DNA of 64,000 bases from Pyrenula massariospora (lineage: Eukaryota; Ascomycota; Eurotiomycetes; Pyrenulales; Pyrenulaceae). Positions 53,546-64,000 of this stretch are shown here, piece after piece. Location of the stretch: contig JAGFMI010000003.1 in assembly GCA_021030905.1 (NCBI GenBank), positions 1,984,001-2,048,000 on the forward strand, given 5' to 3'. Every line of letters starts with the position of its first letter. Positions within the stretch are counted from its first letter, which is position 1. The position numbers and the translations under genes were made by a program. Below the pieces are notes generated by a model. That model was not told the DNA's origin. It saw only the letters and a program-made list of their open reading frames with translations, and did not search any database.

Positions 53546-54253
53546 ATGCCAAAAGCGCCTGCCAGAAAGGCTTCGGCCAAGAAGTCTTCTACGTCCAAAA
53601 AGGGTTCTGGGGCCAACCAGTCGTTCCCATACCCGAAAGTATCTGAGAAGCCGGCCAAAAATCCCAAGGATTCTCATCTCTATACAGACGATAATCCCGC
53701 CACCACACTCCCAGGAACAGGATTCAAAGATGCCGCTGCCGCTGAGAAGACCATCAAGCTCGTAGGCAAGCGCTCGCTGACTTATCAATTCCAAACTATC
53801 AATACAATGCTCCATCGAGCAAAGCATCATCCACATCACACAGATGACATTGGGAAGGCTGTTTCTATTTTCGAGACCTGGGTCAAAGAGACTTACCCCG
53901 CTGCAAAGGCGTCGCAGAGAGACTTCAGACCGGTATTGTCAAAAAAGCTTGTTCAATCATTCATGGACAACCTAAAGTCTACGAAGGGAGCCGATACAAA
54001 GTTCGCTGATATGTATGTTGAGATGGAGCCGAGGAAACGACTGGCAAACACTTTGGTCGATCCAGAGAAACCTGGTGAAGCCGACTGGGACAGAGCTCGG
54101 TATGACGCGCTCTGCAAGCTGGTGCCAGAGGGAAAAGAGTTTGGAGATAGCGAATTATGGGATAAAGATGGGAAGCCTTCCAAGGGGCATCTAGGGTTGA
54201 TTGCCTGGGCATGGTCTCCGGTGTCCGAGAGGAAGCTGCAGACTAAGAAGTGA
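53546..54253 (+). CDS. conserved-looking fungal protein, function unknown
   Basis: A single exon encodes 235 residues from the ATG at 53546. The frame is open 46 codons further up, but that part overlaps a pyrimidine-rich leader and is taken as 5' UTR. The first ~30 residues are Lys/Ser/Ala-rich (PAPARKASAKKSSTSKKGSG), like a nuclear or nucleic-acid-binding tail. The remainder is well structured, with KLVGKRSLTYQFQTINTMLH, HPHHTDDIGKAVSIFETWVK, DFRPVLSKKLVQSFMDNLKS and a C-terminal GHLGLIAWAWSPVSERKLQ. I do not recognise the family. Varied composition, good codon use and clean ends make a real gene likely. Confidence 0.7.
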   Translation: MPKAPARKASAKKSSTSKKGSGANQSFPYPKVSEKPAKNPKDSHLYTDDNPATTLPGTGFKDAAAAEKTIKLVGKRSLTYQFQTINTMLHRAKHHPHHTDDIGKAVSIFETWVKETYPAAKASQRDFRPVLSKKLVQSFMDNLKSTKGADTKFADMYVEMEPRKRLANTLVDPEKPGEADWDRARYDALCKLVPEGKEFGDSELWDKDGKPSKGHLGLIAWAWSPVSERKLQTKK

Positions 54254-55560
54254 CAGGTATGTCTGAAGAGAAGCTATGGGATCATTTGTGTCGTTTAGAT
54301 ATTTCAAAGATACAACCTCGTGGATCATGGGTTAATGGGCCTGAAATGGGGGCCGACACAACTGGCTCTTCTCGGAAAGATTGGCGGGTGCTCCTTTCAG
54401 TGGCGTCGGTTCGGCGTATTTGGCTGGGCAGAAGGAATACGAGATGATGGCATTCGCACACAGTGAACATATCGGGAAGCTGATGCTGATCACGGCCCGC
54501 GGAAGAGGCAGCGTGTACTACCGGTGCCGTTGATCTGAGAGACCCGGGAGAAGATCGGGATCCCATTCAACAAGATTGACGTGCCGGCAGGCAAGTCCTG
54601 AATGAAATGATACGGGGAGGAATATAGGCCAATAGACTAGAGCCACACTTCCCAGCAGCATAAGACATCCACTTACCACTCAAGTCACAAGGTTTGGGGT
54701 CGAATTGAATTCTGTCTGCGAATTTCATGCAACGACGTCGGGGGGAGACGGCCGGGATGCTCCTTCATGAATAGAAGCTCGAGGAAAGTTACGCTTGGAA
54801 TTTGGAAAAGAACTGGTAGCTTGAACGGCTCGAGTCCGCGGATCATCTCTACAAGCCCTTGGTGCATGTAAACCTTGTCCATTTCTGAGCGGTCTGCCTT
54901 GACGTCCTCGACGCCTTCTGCTGCCAAGAGCGACCGTCACAGCTTAGGGTTGAGAGCAGGGTCGGTGACTAGCACTGTTCGCCGTAGATTCAGACCTCAG
55001 CTTCTTCTCCATGCATTTGAAAGCTGTCCTGTGTCAAGGAAGTTCTGGATGAAAGATGGGAGCCTGGATTGGAGTTCTTCGCACATTGGCCGACGAACCC
55101 ATCCTCTTATCCACCAGGAGGACCCGATGAGGCAGTCTCGCGGGTCTGCAGAAATCCGAGCACAGTAGAAGATCTGCCGTCGAGGCAATCTGGGTACGGG
55201 GGATCCGAAGACGTCGAGGATCGAGCTGTCGCAGCATCAGGAGCCTTACCGTGTCAGGCAAGGCTGAACCCCGGCCACAAGCGCCTGGGAGGCCGGCCGA
55301 CTGTTTGAGCTTCGCCCCTCAAACCTTAGCTGATCCATTATAGGCATGCGATCCGACTCTGCGACCGCCATCCAGCCTCGCCAGGTACCTGCAGCTTCAC
55401 CACACGCGGTCTCGAATCTCCAGCCGCCGCTCGAGCTTATAATATGAACGCCCGCTGTAACGCCCGCTCCTTTTCATGCACCAGACTTCCTTACAATTTC
55501 TGAGACTCTTTTCCCTTCACCAGTCTCCGTGCATGGGCATCGAAAGACAGTGAAGCAGAA
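54254..55560. other. intergenic with a decayed reading frame
   Basis: Apart from the pseudogene candidate at 54685-55188 I see no gene. Short plus-strand frames at 54250-54540 and 54875-55308 are not recognised. Confidence 0.4.
54685..55188 (-). pseudogene. decayed reading frame with two in-frame stops
   Basis: One minus-strand frame from about 55188 to 54685 reads as protein-like sequence interrupted by two TGA codons, at about 54997 and 54934. The pieces include LPSFIQNFLDTGQLSNAW, LNLRRTVLVTDPALNPKL, KADRSEMDKVYMHQGLVEMI and LPVLFQIPSVTFLELLFM. A further in-frame TGA lies upstream, near 55240. Both inner stops are one C-to-T change from CGA. I do not recognise the family. It may be a remnant of a former gene, or an exon of a spliced gene I cannot assemble. 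Confidence 0.35.
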
Positions 55561-56532
55561 ATGTCGAGTCTCAAACGTGCTTGGGATTATGAGGATGATA
55601 GCATGAGCCTTGGAGAGGAAGATCAACGTGAGAAGAGAACGGTAAGCTTCGTGGCAGTGCAAATCTCAAGTCTCACAAGCGAGACTCCTCTGTTTCTCGC
55701 TACCAAGTAATGTGCTGATCAACGCCTTGTACAGAAACTCCACGCTATCAACACCCTCCCTTTCCGGACATCTCCAACCTCCAAGTACACATCTCTCTAC
55801 TCTCAAGGCCGCCAGTCCACGCGCGCATATCCTCCGCCCGCCCTGACGCCTGTCGAGTCCTCCGAAGACGACGACGATGGCGTCTCTGAGGACTACGGGC
55901 CCATTGTCCCGGACACCCCAGCAGAAGCATCATCATCCGAGCTGATAGCTGCCCACCAACCTACTATTCAAGTGAGCATAGAAGACCATGACATGGACAT
56001 GGACGACGGCGCGCCTTCATGGCAAGAACCCTCCCCCAAGCGCTCCGATGGCTTAATGCTTGCTCCTATCCGGCCACCGCCACATTCTTCTGACAACACT
56101 GGGAGAATACCAACACCAATCTACGGTCACTTCAACACCAACCTCAACCAATCCTGTAGTCATCCCATGGGCCCCCCGATAGAATCCGACTGGACCCGCC
56201 GCGGCCGCCTCCCCTCTCCTGTATATGACGAAGACGAGCCGATGTCGCCAGCGATGGGCGAGGCCATGGACACGCTCAAACTCTCCACGCCGACCTCCAT
56301 ACCCCACAACTCTATCTACGAACCTCAGCACAACCGCGGCCACGCCGCCCTCTTCGAGCGGCCTCGGGGACTCACCCGCTCCGGATCCGGGCGAGCACGC
56401 GGTGGCGCGATCTCGGCCGGAGCGAGCGAGGGAGGCAAGACGAGCAGCAGATTGTTTGTCGGATTCAAGGCAGATTGCGAGAAGTGCCAGATGAGGGTGC
56501 CGGGGCATTATTCTCATATCATTCGCGAGTGA
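55561..56532 (+). CDS. disordered fungal protein with C-terminal CCHH motif
   Basis: Two exons, 55561-55641 and 55735-56532, encode 292 residues. The 93-nt intron has donor GTAAGC, branch-like GTGCTGATC and acceptor GTACAG, and keeps phase. The start MSSLKRAWDYEDDSMSLGEE is acidic. The middle is Pro/Ser/Asp-rich and probably unstructured, with several SP sites and a conserved-looking IPTPIYGHF. The last 30 residues turn into FVGFKADCEKCQMRVPGHYS ending HIIRE, a C-x2-C-x6-H-x2-H arrangement that could bind one zinc. I do not recognise the family. Regulation by phosphorylation, and a nuclear role, are guesses from composition only. Confidence 0.7.
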
Positions 56533-57950
56533 TCGTGTCTACATTCCCAAAACGGCCCACGCTATGACATTGACGTCTTTCTTTTCTTCAAAAAGACTTG
56601 TATCATTAAATCATGGTTAAGTGGCGTTCCGGGGGCGGGCGGACTTTTTCGATTCTCAAAGACTAAGAAATTCAGCATCCAGCGTTGCTCTGCACAGCGT
56701 TATACTGTACTACTACTATCACCTATGGAATGAATTCATGAGCATTTCCCCCAAAGTCTTCTACACCTGCCTCAAGTGAAGCATCTCCTAGAATAATCGC
56801 TGACCGCCACTTCCATCGAACGCTAGACTTCCCATCTCTTGCCTCCTAACCCATCGAAGATCCAACTAGAAGTGAAATGGAGACCCGTGCGCATAACTTT
56901 AATCTACGCCGCCCGCGTCGTCGGGTACTTGCCCCGTGCGAACGGATTGATAACAGACGCCACATCCATTCTATCGGAAACGCTGGGGGTCGCACGGGGT
57001 CACGGCTGGCTTGGGAAGCACTGGAACTATAGATAAGCTAGGTAGTCGCGGTATCTGCCGGAGGGATGTTAATACCATTACTATTTAGAAATGACCTCGC
57101 GGGGAGTTCGGATGGACGGGGTTCTGGGAATGTTCTGTGTAAGGATGGTGCTGGTTGGTAGAGGGCGTAGGCGAGGTGGGTGTGAGGGTTGTTCAAGCGT
57201 GCGGGTTGGGGTTTGGCGGGGTGAGGTATTGTGATTATCTGACTGAAAAAGGCTTGGTCTTGGTTTGAGGGTTGAATGATTGAGGACAAAGGGTTCTTGT
57301 GCTTGGTCGTCTATCTCCCAAAATTCGTCTGCTATCTGCGGACAATGTTCTTTCCCACGTAGTATGGTGTCTCTCAACGAATCTCTTTCTTACCGAATTT
57401 CCTATTACCTCGATATGATATCACTCAGCATTAACGCATCCCGCGCGTGTGCTGCAAGATTCCTCATCTCCCTGTTGAGGTAATGGGTATATCCAGGAGC
57501 GGTCGAGGCTCCCAAGAACCCCAAGAAAGGCATAGCGATCTAAACAAGAGAAGAAAAACGCTCTGGATATCATTTGCGATAGATCACCACCGCATTATCT
57601 ACCTATATTCGTATTCCACCGCACCGAAAAGACCCAGTTCACTGCTGAGAAGACTGGTAAGACTTCCCGCAAAGCTATTCTCATAAAAACCTATAGCCCG
57701 AGAAGCAAGTGACTTGCCCATGAAACACCATTTATTCCCTGTAGGTCGCTGGGAATCTTGCTCCCAGAAACGCCACCTGGACAAAAGGAGGATGAGATGC
57801 CAAACATCAACACCAGACGCCGTCTTTCTAGATAGTCCCACGGCCGTGCGTCATTCGAAAAAAAGTCCGTGATGAAAGCAAGTCCAAATCGCATGCACCA
57901 TTAAAAAAAGACTCCTTCACCAATCCCGACCCAGCGACGCTTCCGTTCCG
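56533..57950. other. intergenic between convergent genes
   Basis: 1.4 kb of 3' flank. Overlapping 65-98-codon frames near 57038-57483 on both strands are not recognised. Confidence 0.5.
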
Positions 57951-60900
57951 CTACCAGAACGAGCACCACCCCACGTAATGCTGACTCAAATTCTCCACAC
58001 TGGTCGCCTGCTGAATCAGCCGATCCACCTGTTCGCTGACCATCAGCCCTCCACCGACGCCGACCACGCCCTCCCCGTCCCGGCCGGGCTTGAAGTCTTT
58101 GCCCGTCAACTTCTCCTTCACCCGGGCCAGCACTTGGACCGCTCGCGCATTCTTAACTTCGGCGTCGGCCGTCGTGTCGAGCGTGCCGCCGGTGACAGCG
58201 TCGAGGATCGAGGAGCGGCGATGCCGCGGGAAGGGCTGTGTCGAAGGGGTGTGGGCGGGGAGGTCGTTGTCTTGTGCGTGGTTGGTGGCCGAGATGCTGT
58301 TGGCGCCGGGGAGGTCGCGGATGATGCTGTCGCGGCGTTCGGATTGGAAGTGGGGTCTTGGAGGAGATTCGCGGGTGGTGAGACGCCAGTTCATGAGGGG
58401 GTCGTGGATGAACTGTGGGCGTGTATATTAGCAGGGGAGTAAGGGGGAGCAGGTAAAGAAACTTACAGCTTCGAGAACCGCCATGAGAGATTCTTTGTTC
58501 TCGCGTATGACGCGCATGACGGCTTCACAGGTAATCCGGAAGCTTCCCTCAATGTTACTGACTTCCATAGCAAATGTAAGCATTCGGGTTAGGCGGAAGG
58601 GCACGCGTTCAGGATATTTCTCGCGGTGCATGGCTACTTCAAAGCAGTCACCAAAGTCAATGTGGACAATTTGTCCGGTATTTCGATCCAGCATCAAATT
58701 TGATGGATGACGATCTCCAAGTCCGAGGATGTAGCCAACCATAGACATGACCCCAAGAGACCGAGTGTATCTTGTTCGCCGCTCTAGCCAAGACTCTGAG
58801 CTTTTGCTCTTCAACCATAAGACCCGGTAGAGATCTTTTCCAGTCGTATTGTCCATGGCGTAGCCAAAGACCTCCACTTTCTGCATCAAGGTAAGATTGT
58901 CATAGTCAGGCGCCATTTGAACCATGATTCGATGTTCGATGTTAAGAAGGATACGACGACTTTCTCGGTATTCCTTGATTAGATTGTGCAAGGTATCGCT
59001 GTTCGGTACCCAACCCGAGACACCTGAATTCTGTGATAATGGAATCGCAGGGAGCGGCTGAATGTTAAGGTGCCGCTTGAAACTTTCGCTGTCATTGCTG
59101 AGTAGCGTATTGACTAAGCCAAAGAGTTGCATCACTCGTTCATCCTGCCTGATGTCCTCATGCCCCTTCAAGGCATAAGAATAGGCTTTACCATCACTAC
59201 CTAGAAGTGTCATTCGCCGTGGACGTTGTTTCGATGGTATGACGGTAAGAACATGTTCAAAGCTGACTATCTTGATCACAGGTTGTCCACTACGGTAACT
59301 GCCCGGTACCGCCAGGTCAAGATTTTTAGCGTCTTTGAGTCGAGGAGAGACATACTTCAGATCTAGTGACATGAGCTGTGGTAGCTGACGTGCAATCTTT
59401 CTGAACACAGTATAGTAAAGATCCCAGGCTTGGTTGATATCACCATCCTCTCGAGTCTGCCGGTAGACATTGCAGAAATGCCGGGCTTCGCTCAAATCGT
59501 TGCCGAAAGCTTGTGCGAAAGATATTTCACGCAATGTTTCTGCGCCACGATCAAGCATTTCATGCAAGGGCTCCAAGGTCGCAAACATTCCTTCGACATT
59601 ATGATCTCCAAAATACAACCTCGATGCTTCTTCAAGACCCTCATGCCAAAGCTCATGCCACAGTACAGCTACACGGACCAGCTCATGGCTGACCAAGTCT
59701 GCTTGCTGAACAAGAATGTGACTGTGTTGTTTCATGCTCTGCATGATCTGCGCAGCAGAATGAGATCGTCTCCCGATATCGGACTTCATGGCAACAGTCA
59801 AGGGATAGACCAATGCCTGTGGATGAGCTTTACCGACCTCGGAGAGAAGTCGATGAACAGCTTGACGAACTCTTTGGTTGGGTTTGTTGATCCGAGCGAT
59901 AAGTTGTGGGATGACCTCCAGCCAGGTATCGATCGTGACAATGTTAAATCCCTCAGTGACAACCTGATTCACTTCATGATTTCCACCATGAGCAAACCAC
60001 AAAGTCAACAACCTCAGAGTATCTTGCAAAGCGCTTGTTGTTGATAAAGCGATTGATTTGAAGAAGCCTCTCACTGCGGGAACAACGTTATTCTGAATGA
60101 TCCTATCTGGCAAAACGGCCGATTCTCGATCGCCCTGGGTCGACATCGCCGTAACGACTTCAAAGTTTGCAAGAGCCCATGCATGCCATGCCTTGTACGA
60201 CGTTTCGTTGTACTCCGTGGCTTTGGCGTAAGACCGCAAGATATCATCGACGCCATCTCGGACCTGTTCGCTCCTCCAATCACCTCGCTGTAACATAGCT
60301 TGCCAATCTCCTTGTTTCAAAAAACACTTTGCCAGGAGCTTCGCAGTTTTTGCCGCACCTTCCTCCCGCTTCCTTGCTAAACTGTGTTCTGTATCGATCT
60401 CACCATTGACGCCGTTCATCACAGGATAGCCATTAACCATGTGGTGACCTTGTTGGATTCTTCGATATTCTTCTTCTAGATCTTGAGTGAAACTCCTCAG
60501 TACAGACAAAGCGTAAGGTTGATTTTCTCTCTCCCATTGATATTTCAACCGGGCGTATGAAAGCTGCGGCGGAGCTGGATTGGTAGAAGTACGTGCGAAA
60601 TTCTCTAACGAAGCAAGTGAGCGCTCTGCAAGACCGATGCGTCCAGATTTTCGGCACAGATTGGCAAATTTGATCCACATGTCAAGGTTCTCTTCGGAAT
60701 TGACCACAAGATTTCGAACCTTTAGCATTCTCTGCCAAACTTCGACATTTTGCTGACACCCCAGTAATCGTTTCGTCCAGGTAGATCGAAATGTGGCTCG
60801 CCTTTCTTTGTCATCGAAGCATTTCTTATAATCAATAATTTCCTCGAGCTCAGCGAGCATTTGGACCCTCACCACGACATCATATGCCCGGTTGTACGAT

Positions 60901-63900
60901 TCGCCAATAACAGCTGACAGGTCGGTATTGAGGCCATTGCGAGCGCGCTCAATGTATAGCGCAGCTTCTTCAAATTGATTTCGATGGATGCAAAGAATGG
61001 CTCCAAAGAAGGATCGATCTGCGGACTGGTCTTTCATGACGCTCAGATAGGAATCCATCAATTCCCACTGGCCTCGGCCCCAAGCTGCAGCTGCGGCGAG
61101 AGCCGCCATCTTGTTCCTATGATCGCTACTAGCGTTGGCCCATTGCTCTTGAGCGACGTCTGCAAGCATCTTCCATTCACCAAGAGCATGCAAGCATCGC
61201 ATCTTGCCCATCTGAATCTCAAAAGCACCCGGCGCGGTTGGCGGCGTAATCTGCTCTTTGAGATGATACTGAGTCAGAGCTTCTTCCCAACGCTGCAGCT
61301 TCTCGAACCAGTACTCCTTAACTTGTACATCATCGTAACCTTGGGCCTTCCTAAGGATACCAATCGCAGCGTCCGATTGTTGCAGGTTGTTGTTGATACT
61401 AATGAGAGCCTCTACATTCGATGAGCTTTGCTCTTGCTCAAATTCTAGCTCTTTGTAATGTAAGGCTTTAGCCCAGGCGTGGCATCGGCCGGCATATCTT
61501 CCCAGTGTTCGGATGTCAATAGGTAAAGCCTTGTCGTCATGCTCCATGAACTCTGCTAAATTCAGCAAGATCTGTAGGATTTCTGGAGGAATCTGAGGTG
61601 AGGTGATAGCTTTCTCAATTGATCGCACCAACTCCTCTTGGTACTGATCGAATAACTCCGTCCAGCACGATACAAATGCTGAGTTGAAGAGGTCTTTGGA
61701 AAGCGGTTGGTAAATTCCCGCGAGACTAGCGCAGGCCCTCAAGGCGTGAGAGGGAGACTCTTTCAGAAGCTCAACGCTTAATCTCCTCATCCACTCTTGC
61801 CAATCCTCTTTCGTCGACTTTTGTTGTGCATCCCACGCATTTCGTAAGTGTTGTTGATTGACGGCAAGCTTCTTCGTTGCAGTGTCTGCAAGAGTGGATT
61901 CATTGTTTATGGCACCGTAACGCTCTTCAGGATTGAGATCTTGTGGGAGCGTGTCACCCTTTTGTAGGCGTAAAACGAGTATCTCAAAATTGCGTGAGCT
62001 GACTTTACCTGCTTGAGCAGACCTGGTCATCAGCGGTAGGTAGTAGACAAAATCGTGGCCCAGTTGAAAAATGAGCGTGCACACACAATCTAAAGCAGTC
62101 TGTTTCAAAGATTGGTCTGTAGACTCGCGCAGGACCTTGGCTAATGGATGCATCACCAAAGATGAGTGATCAGAGATATTGACTTGTCTTGATAGTTTTC
62201 CTAGTGTCTCTATGGCGCTCTTCCGGATGTTCATCGGCGCTGTTGAACTTTCTAGAAGATGAACAATGGTGGGAATGACTAAGTGCATGTACTCTTCGGC
62301 GTTCGAGCCAAAGACAAGAAAAGCGTGGAGGACCCGGTCAGAAGACTGTCGGCCGCTGCTGTTATCCTTTTCTAGCACGCTGAGCATGAGTGGAAGCATA
62401 CTAGCCAGATAGGGTTTGAATTCTCCGGAGAGAGACCTCGAGACCGCCTCTATCACAGAGAGAATCGTCGCTTGTACTGGGGGAGACACATCCCAAAATT
62501 CCTTTGCAATGGCCATAATGTCGGGAAGGTGTGCTCGTATATGTGAGCCAACAATGCTAACGAGGATAGCCATTTGATTGAAATAAGAGTCGAGACGATT
62601 GGTGGGAGCTCCTCGGATAACGATGAGAAAGGCGGGAATGATTTGATCTAAGAAAGTTACGCATTTTAGACCGAGCGTCTTGAAGATGGTGACAATGGCA
62701 TCAATAACTGCAGAGTGATATTGGATAAGTGAATGGTCTCGTAAAATAGTGTGTAACAAAGTGTTGATCACAACGGTTGGGTAGTATTCGTCGTTGGACG
62801 GTGTTAGTCCTTTCATGATCAGTGCAACGTCTGACACCGCATCTACCTCAGATTGGCTCTGATGTTCTGGAGTGGATTCGCTGATTTGCTGGTAGCGGTA
62901 TGGATCTAGGGCGCCAAGAACTCCTATGAGTTTAATAGCGTCTTTGCGAAGATGTTCGTGCGCCTCGGTCTTGATGATATTGATCAAGATACCCAGCAGC
63001 TGCGGATGGTCGAGGTACGGGTCAATCACATACCCAGAATTCACTGCTAGCTGACTTAGGGTCTTAATAGCAGCTTCTCGCTTTGTGTGCGAGCTGAGAT
63101 CCTGAAGAGCTTCAAGTATCACCGGCATCATTGGTCCTAGATGTCTTTGCATTTGTTCGCCTGCAACGTTCGACATTTCTCCTAATGCTTTTATGCTCGT
63201 CGCCGCCACTGCGGGATTATTATCTCTGGTCTTTGGAAGCACCGCAGAGATCATAGGCTCACAAAAACCTCTGATAAGCTTGGTTGCGTTTGCCACGAAC
63301 AGACCGATCAAATGAGCAGTCTCTTCTTTCTGACGTGGTGTCGTGGAATAGACCAGCCCCGTTAACAGATTGACGAGCAGCTTTCGTAATGGCGGAAAGA
63401 CGTAAGCAGGGTTGACATGAGAAATCCGTCCAAGGATGCAGATGGCAGCTTCACGAACAGCGAAGACTTCGTCGTTGACGGCAAGAATCAAACATCTTAT
63501 ATTATCAGGTTTTGCCAGACGCTGGTCGAATTTGCTATCAAGTGAGTCAAGTATCGTGCGGCGAATATCAGGCTCTGCATCTCCTACTCCGACCGTGAGC
63601 AGCTTGTCGATGACCTCGCTAACGACTTGAATTGAATGATTGCTCGTCTGGTGGACAATAGGGTCCGCTACAAAGAGTTGGCAGCAAGTTAGAGCCGCCG
63701 CCTTTCGAATTTCTGGATTATCATTGTCGACATATCGAATGGCCACATCTCGCACAAACTCGTTCAGAACGTGACCTTTGAATTCAAACGTTCCAAGTGT
63801 ATGAAGGGCAAGTGCGATCTCGGAGTCTTTGTGCTCTGTTGGAAAAGGACCAAAATCTCTCGCAAATGCTGGTAGCGACGGAGTTTGATTCTCTGGGCAG

Positions 63901-64000
63901 CCGAGAGGACGGTAAGGACTGCCACAGAGAACCAGACTCAACATGTCCAGAAGCCTTTCTTGGACAGCTAGTCTCATCGGCGGGATATAATGAGCCATAT
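57951..64000 (-). CDS. TOR: TOR phosphatidylinositol-kinase-related kinase, 5' end missing
   Basis: The gene runs off the right edge, so the N-terminus (some 400-500 residues) is absent. Two exons are visible: 64000-58467 and 58412-57951, joined across a 54-nt intron with donor GTAAGT. HEAT repeats fill the first ~700 codons (for example ETAHLIGLFVANATKLIRGF). The FAT region follows, then the FRB domain near 59620-59680 (VLWHELWHEGLEEASRLYFG), whose Ser in EEASRLYFG is the rapamycin-contact position. The kinase core is near 58630-58740 with GLGDRHPSNLMLD and IVHIDFGDCFE. The last exon carries MNWRLTT, a Ser/Pro/Arg-rich linker and the FATC end VENLSQHYVGWCSFW. TOR is the catalytic subunit of TORC1 and TORC2, controlling growth in response to nutrients. 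Confidence 0.97.

Overview
The window looks like nuclear DNA of a filamentous ascomycete (Pezizomycotina). Protein-coding genes are spaced 0.1-2.3 kb apart on both strands. Many carry short introns, mostly 45-60 nt, with GT...CTRAY...AG signals. The products include fungus-specific families: a DUF3176 membrane protein, a HeLo-like N-terminal domain protein, Mrp51, DUF2458, a CFEM-like GPI protein and a CBM1-bearing secreted protein. I could not fix the class or genus. No rRNA, tRNA, CRISPR array, intact transposon or virus-derived gene was recognised. Splice models were built by hand, from reading-frame continuity and family similarity.

Layout. 1-9,600 (+ strand): a YIP4/YIPF6-type Golgi membrane protein, a Ran-binding protein of the Yrb2 type, and the HRQ1 DNA helicase, with two MluI cell-cycle boxes in the HRQ1 promoter. 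9,800-17,000: a HeLo-like domain protein, RER1, mitochondrial enoyl-CoA hydratase, EMC5 and a GH17 cell-wall glucanase. 17,600-30,000 is the accessory, gene-poor part. It holds a GT-rich minisatellite, a DUF3176 protein, two GPI-type surface proteins, an SDR, a secreted CBM1 plus GH45/expansin-like protein and a Cys-rich F-box-like protein. 30,000-50,000 is housekeeping: MED13, ENP2, mitoribosomal Mrp51, an extended SDR reductase, RTF2, mitoribosomal mL50, a thiolase, a DUF2458 protein and a COX14-like assembly factor. 50,000-64,000: DAHP synthase, two unrecognised fungal proteins, a decayed reading frame, and the 3' four fifths or so of the TOR kinase, which runs off the right edge.

Together the genes cover secretion (YIP4, RER1, EMC5), wall and surface biology (GH17, two GPI proteins, CBM1 protein), nuclear processes (Yrb2, Hrq1, Rtf2, Med13, Enp2), mitochondrial gene expression and respiration (Mrp51, mL50, COX14-like), fatty-acid oxidation (hydratase, thiolase), aromatic amino-acid synthesis and TOR growth control. 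There is no obvious metabolite cluster or defence island.

The best leads are the following. (1) The DAHP synthase gene keeps its frame only if an intron starting AT, not GT, is spliced. (2) A nested inverted-repeat block lies just upstream of mL50. (3) The N-terminus of Hrq1 resembles the Cdt1 winged helix, under a promoter with paired MCB boxes. (4) A HeLo-like protein has no NACHT partner. (5) The CBM1 protein seems to lack the GH45 catalytic base. (6) The frame is open for 59 codons past the EMC5 stop. I saw no clearly new multi-gene system.
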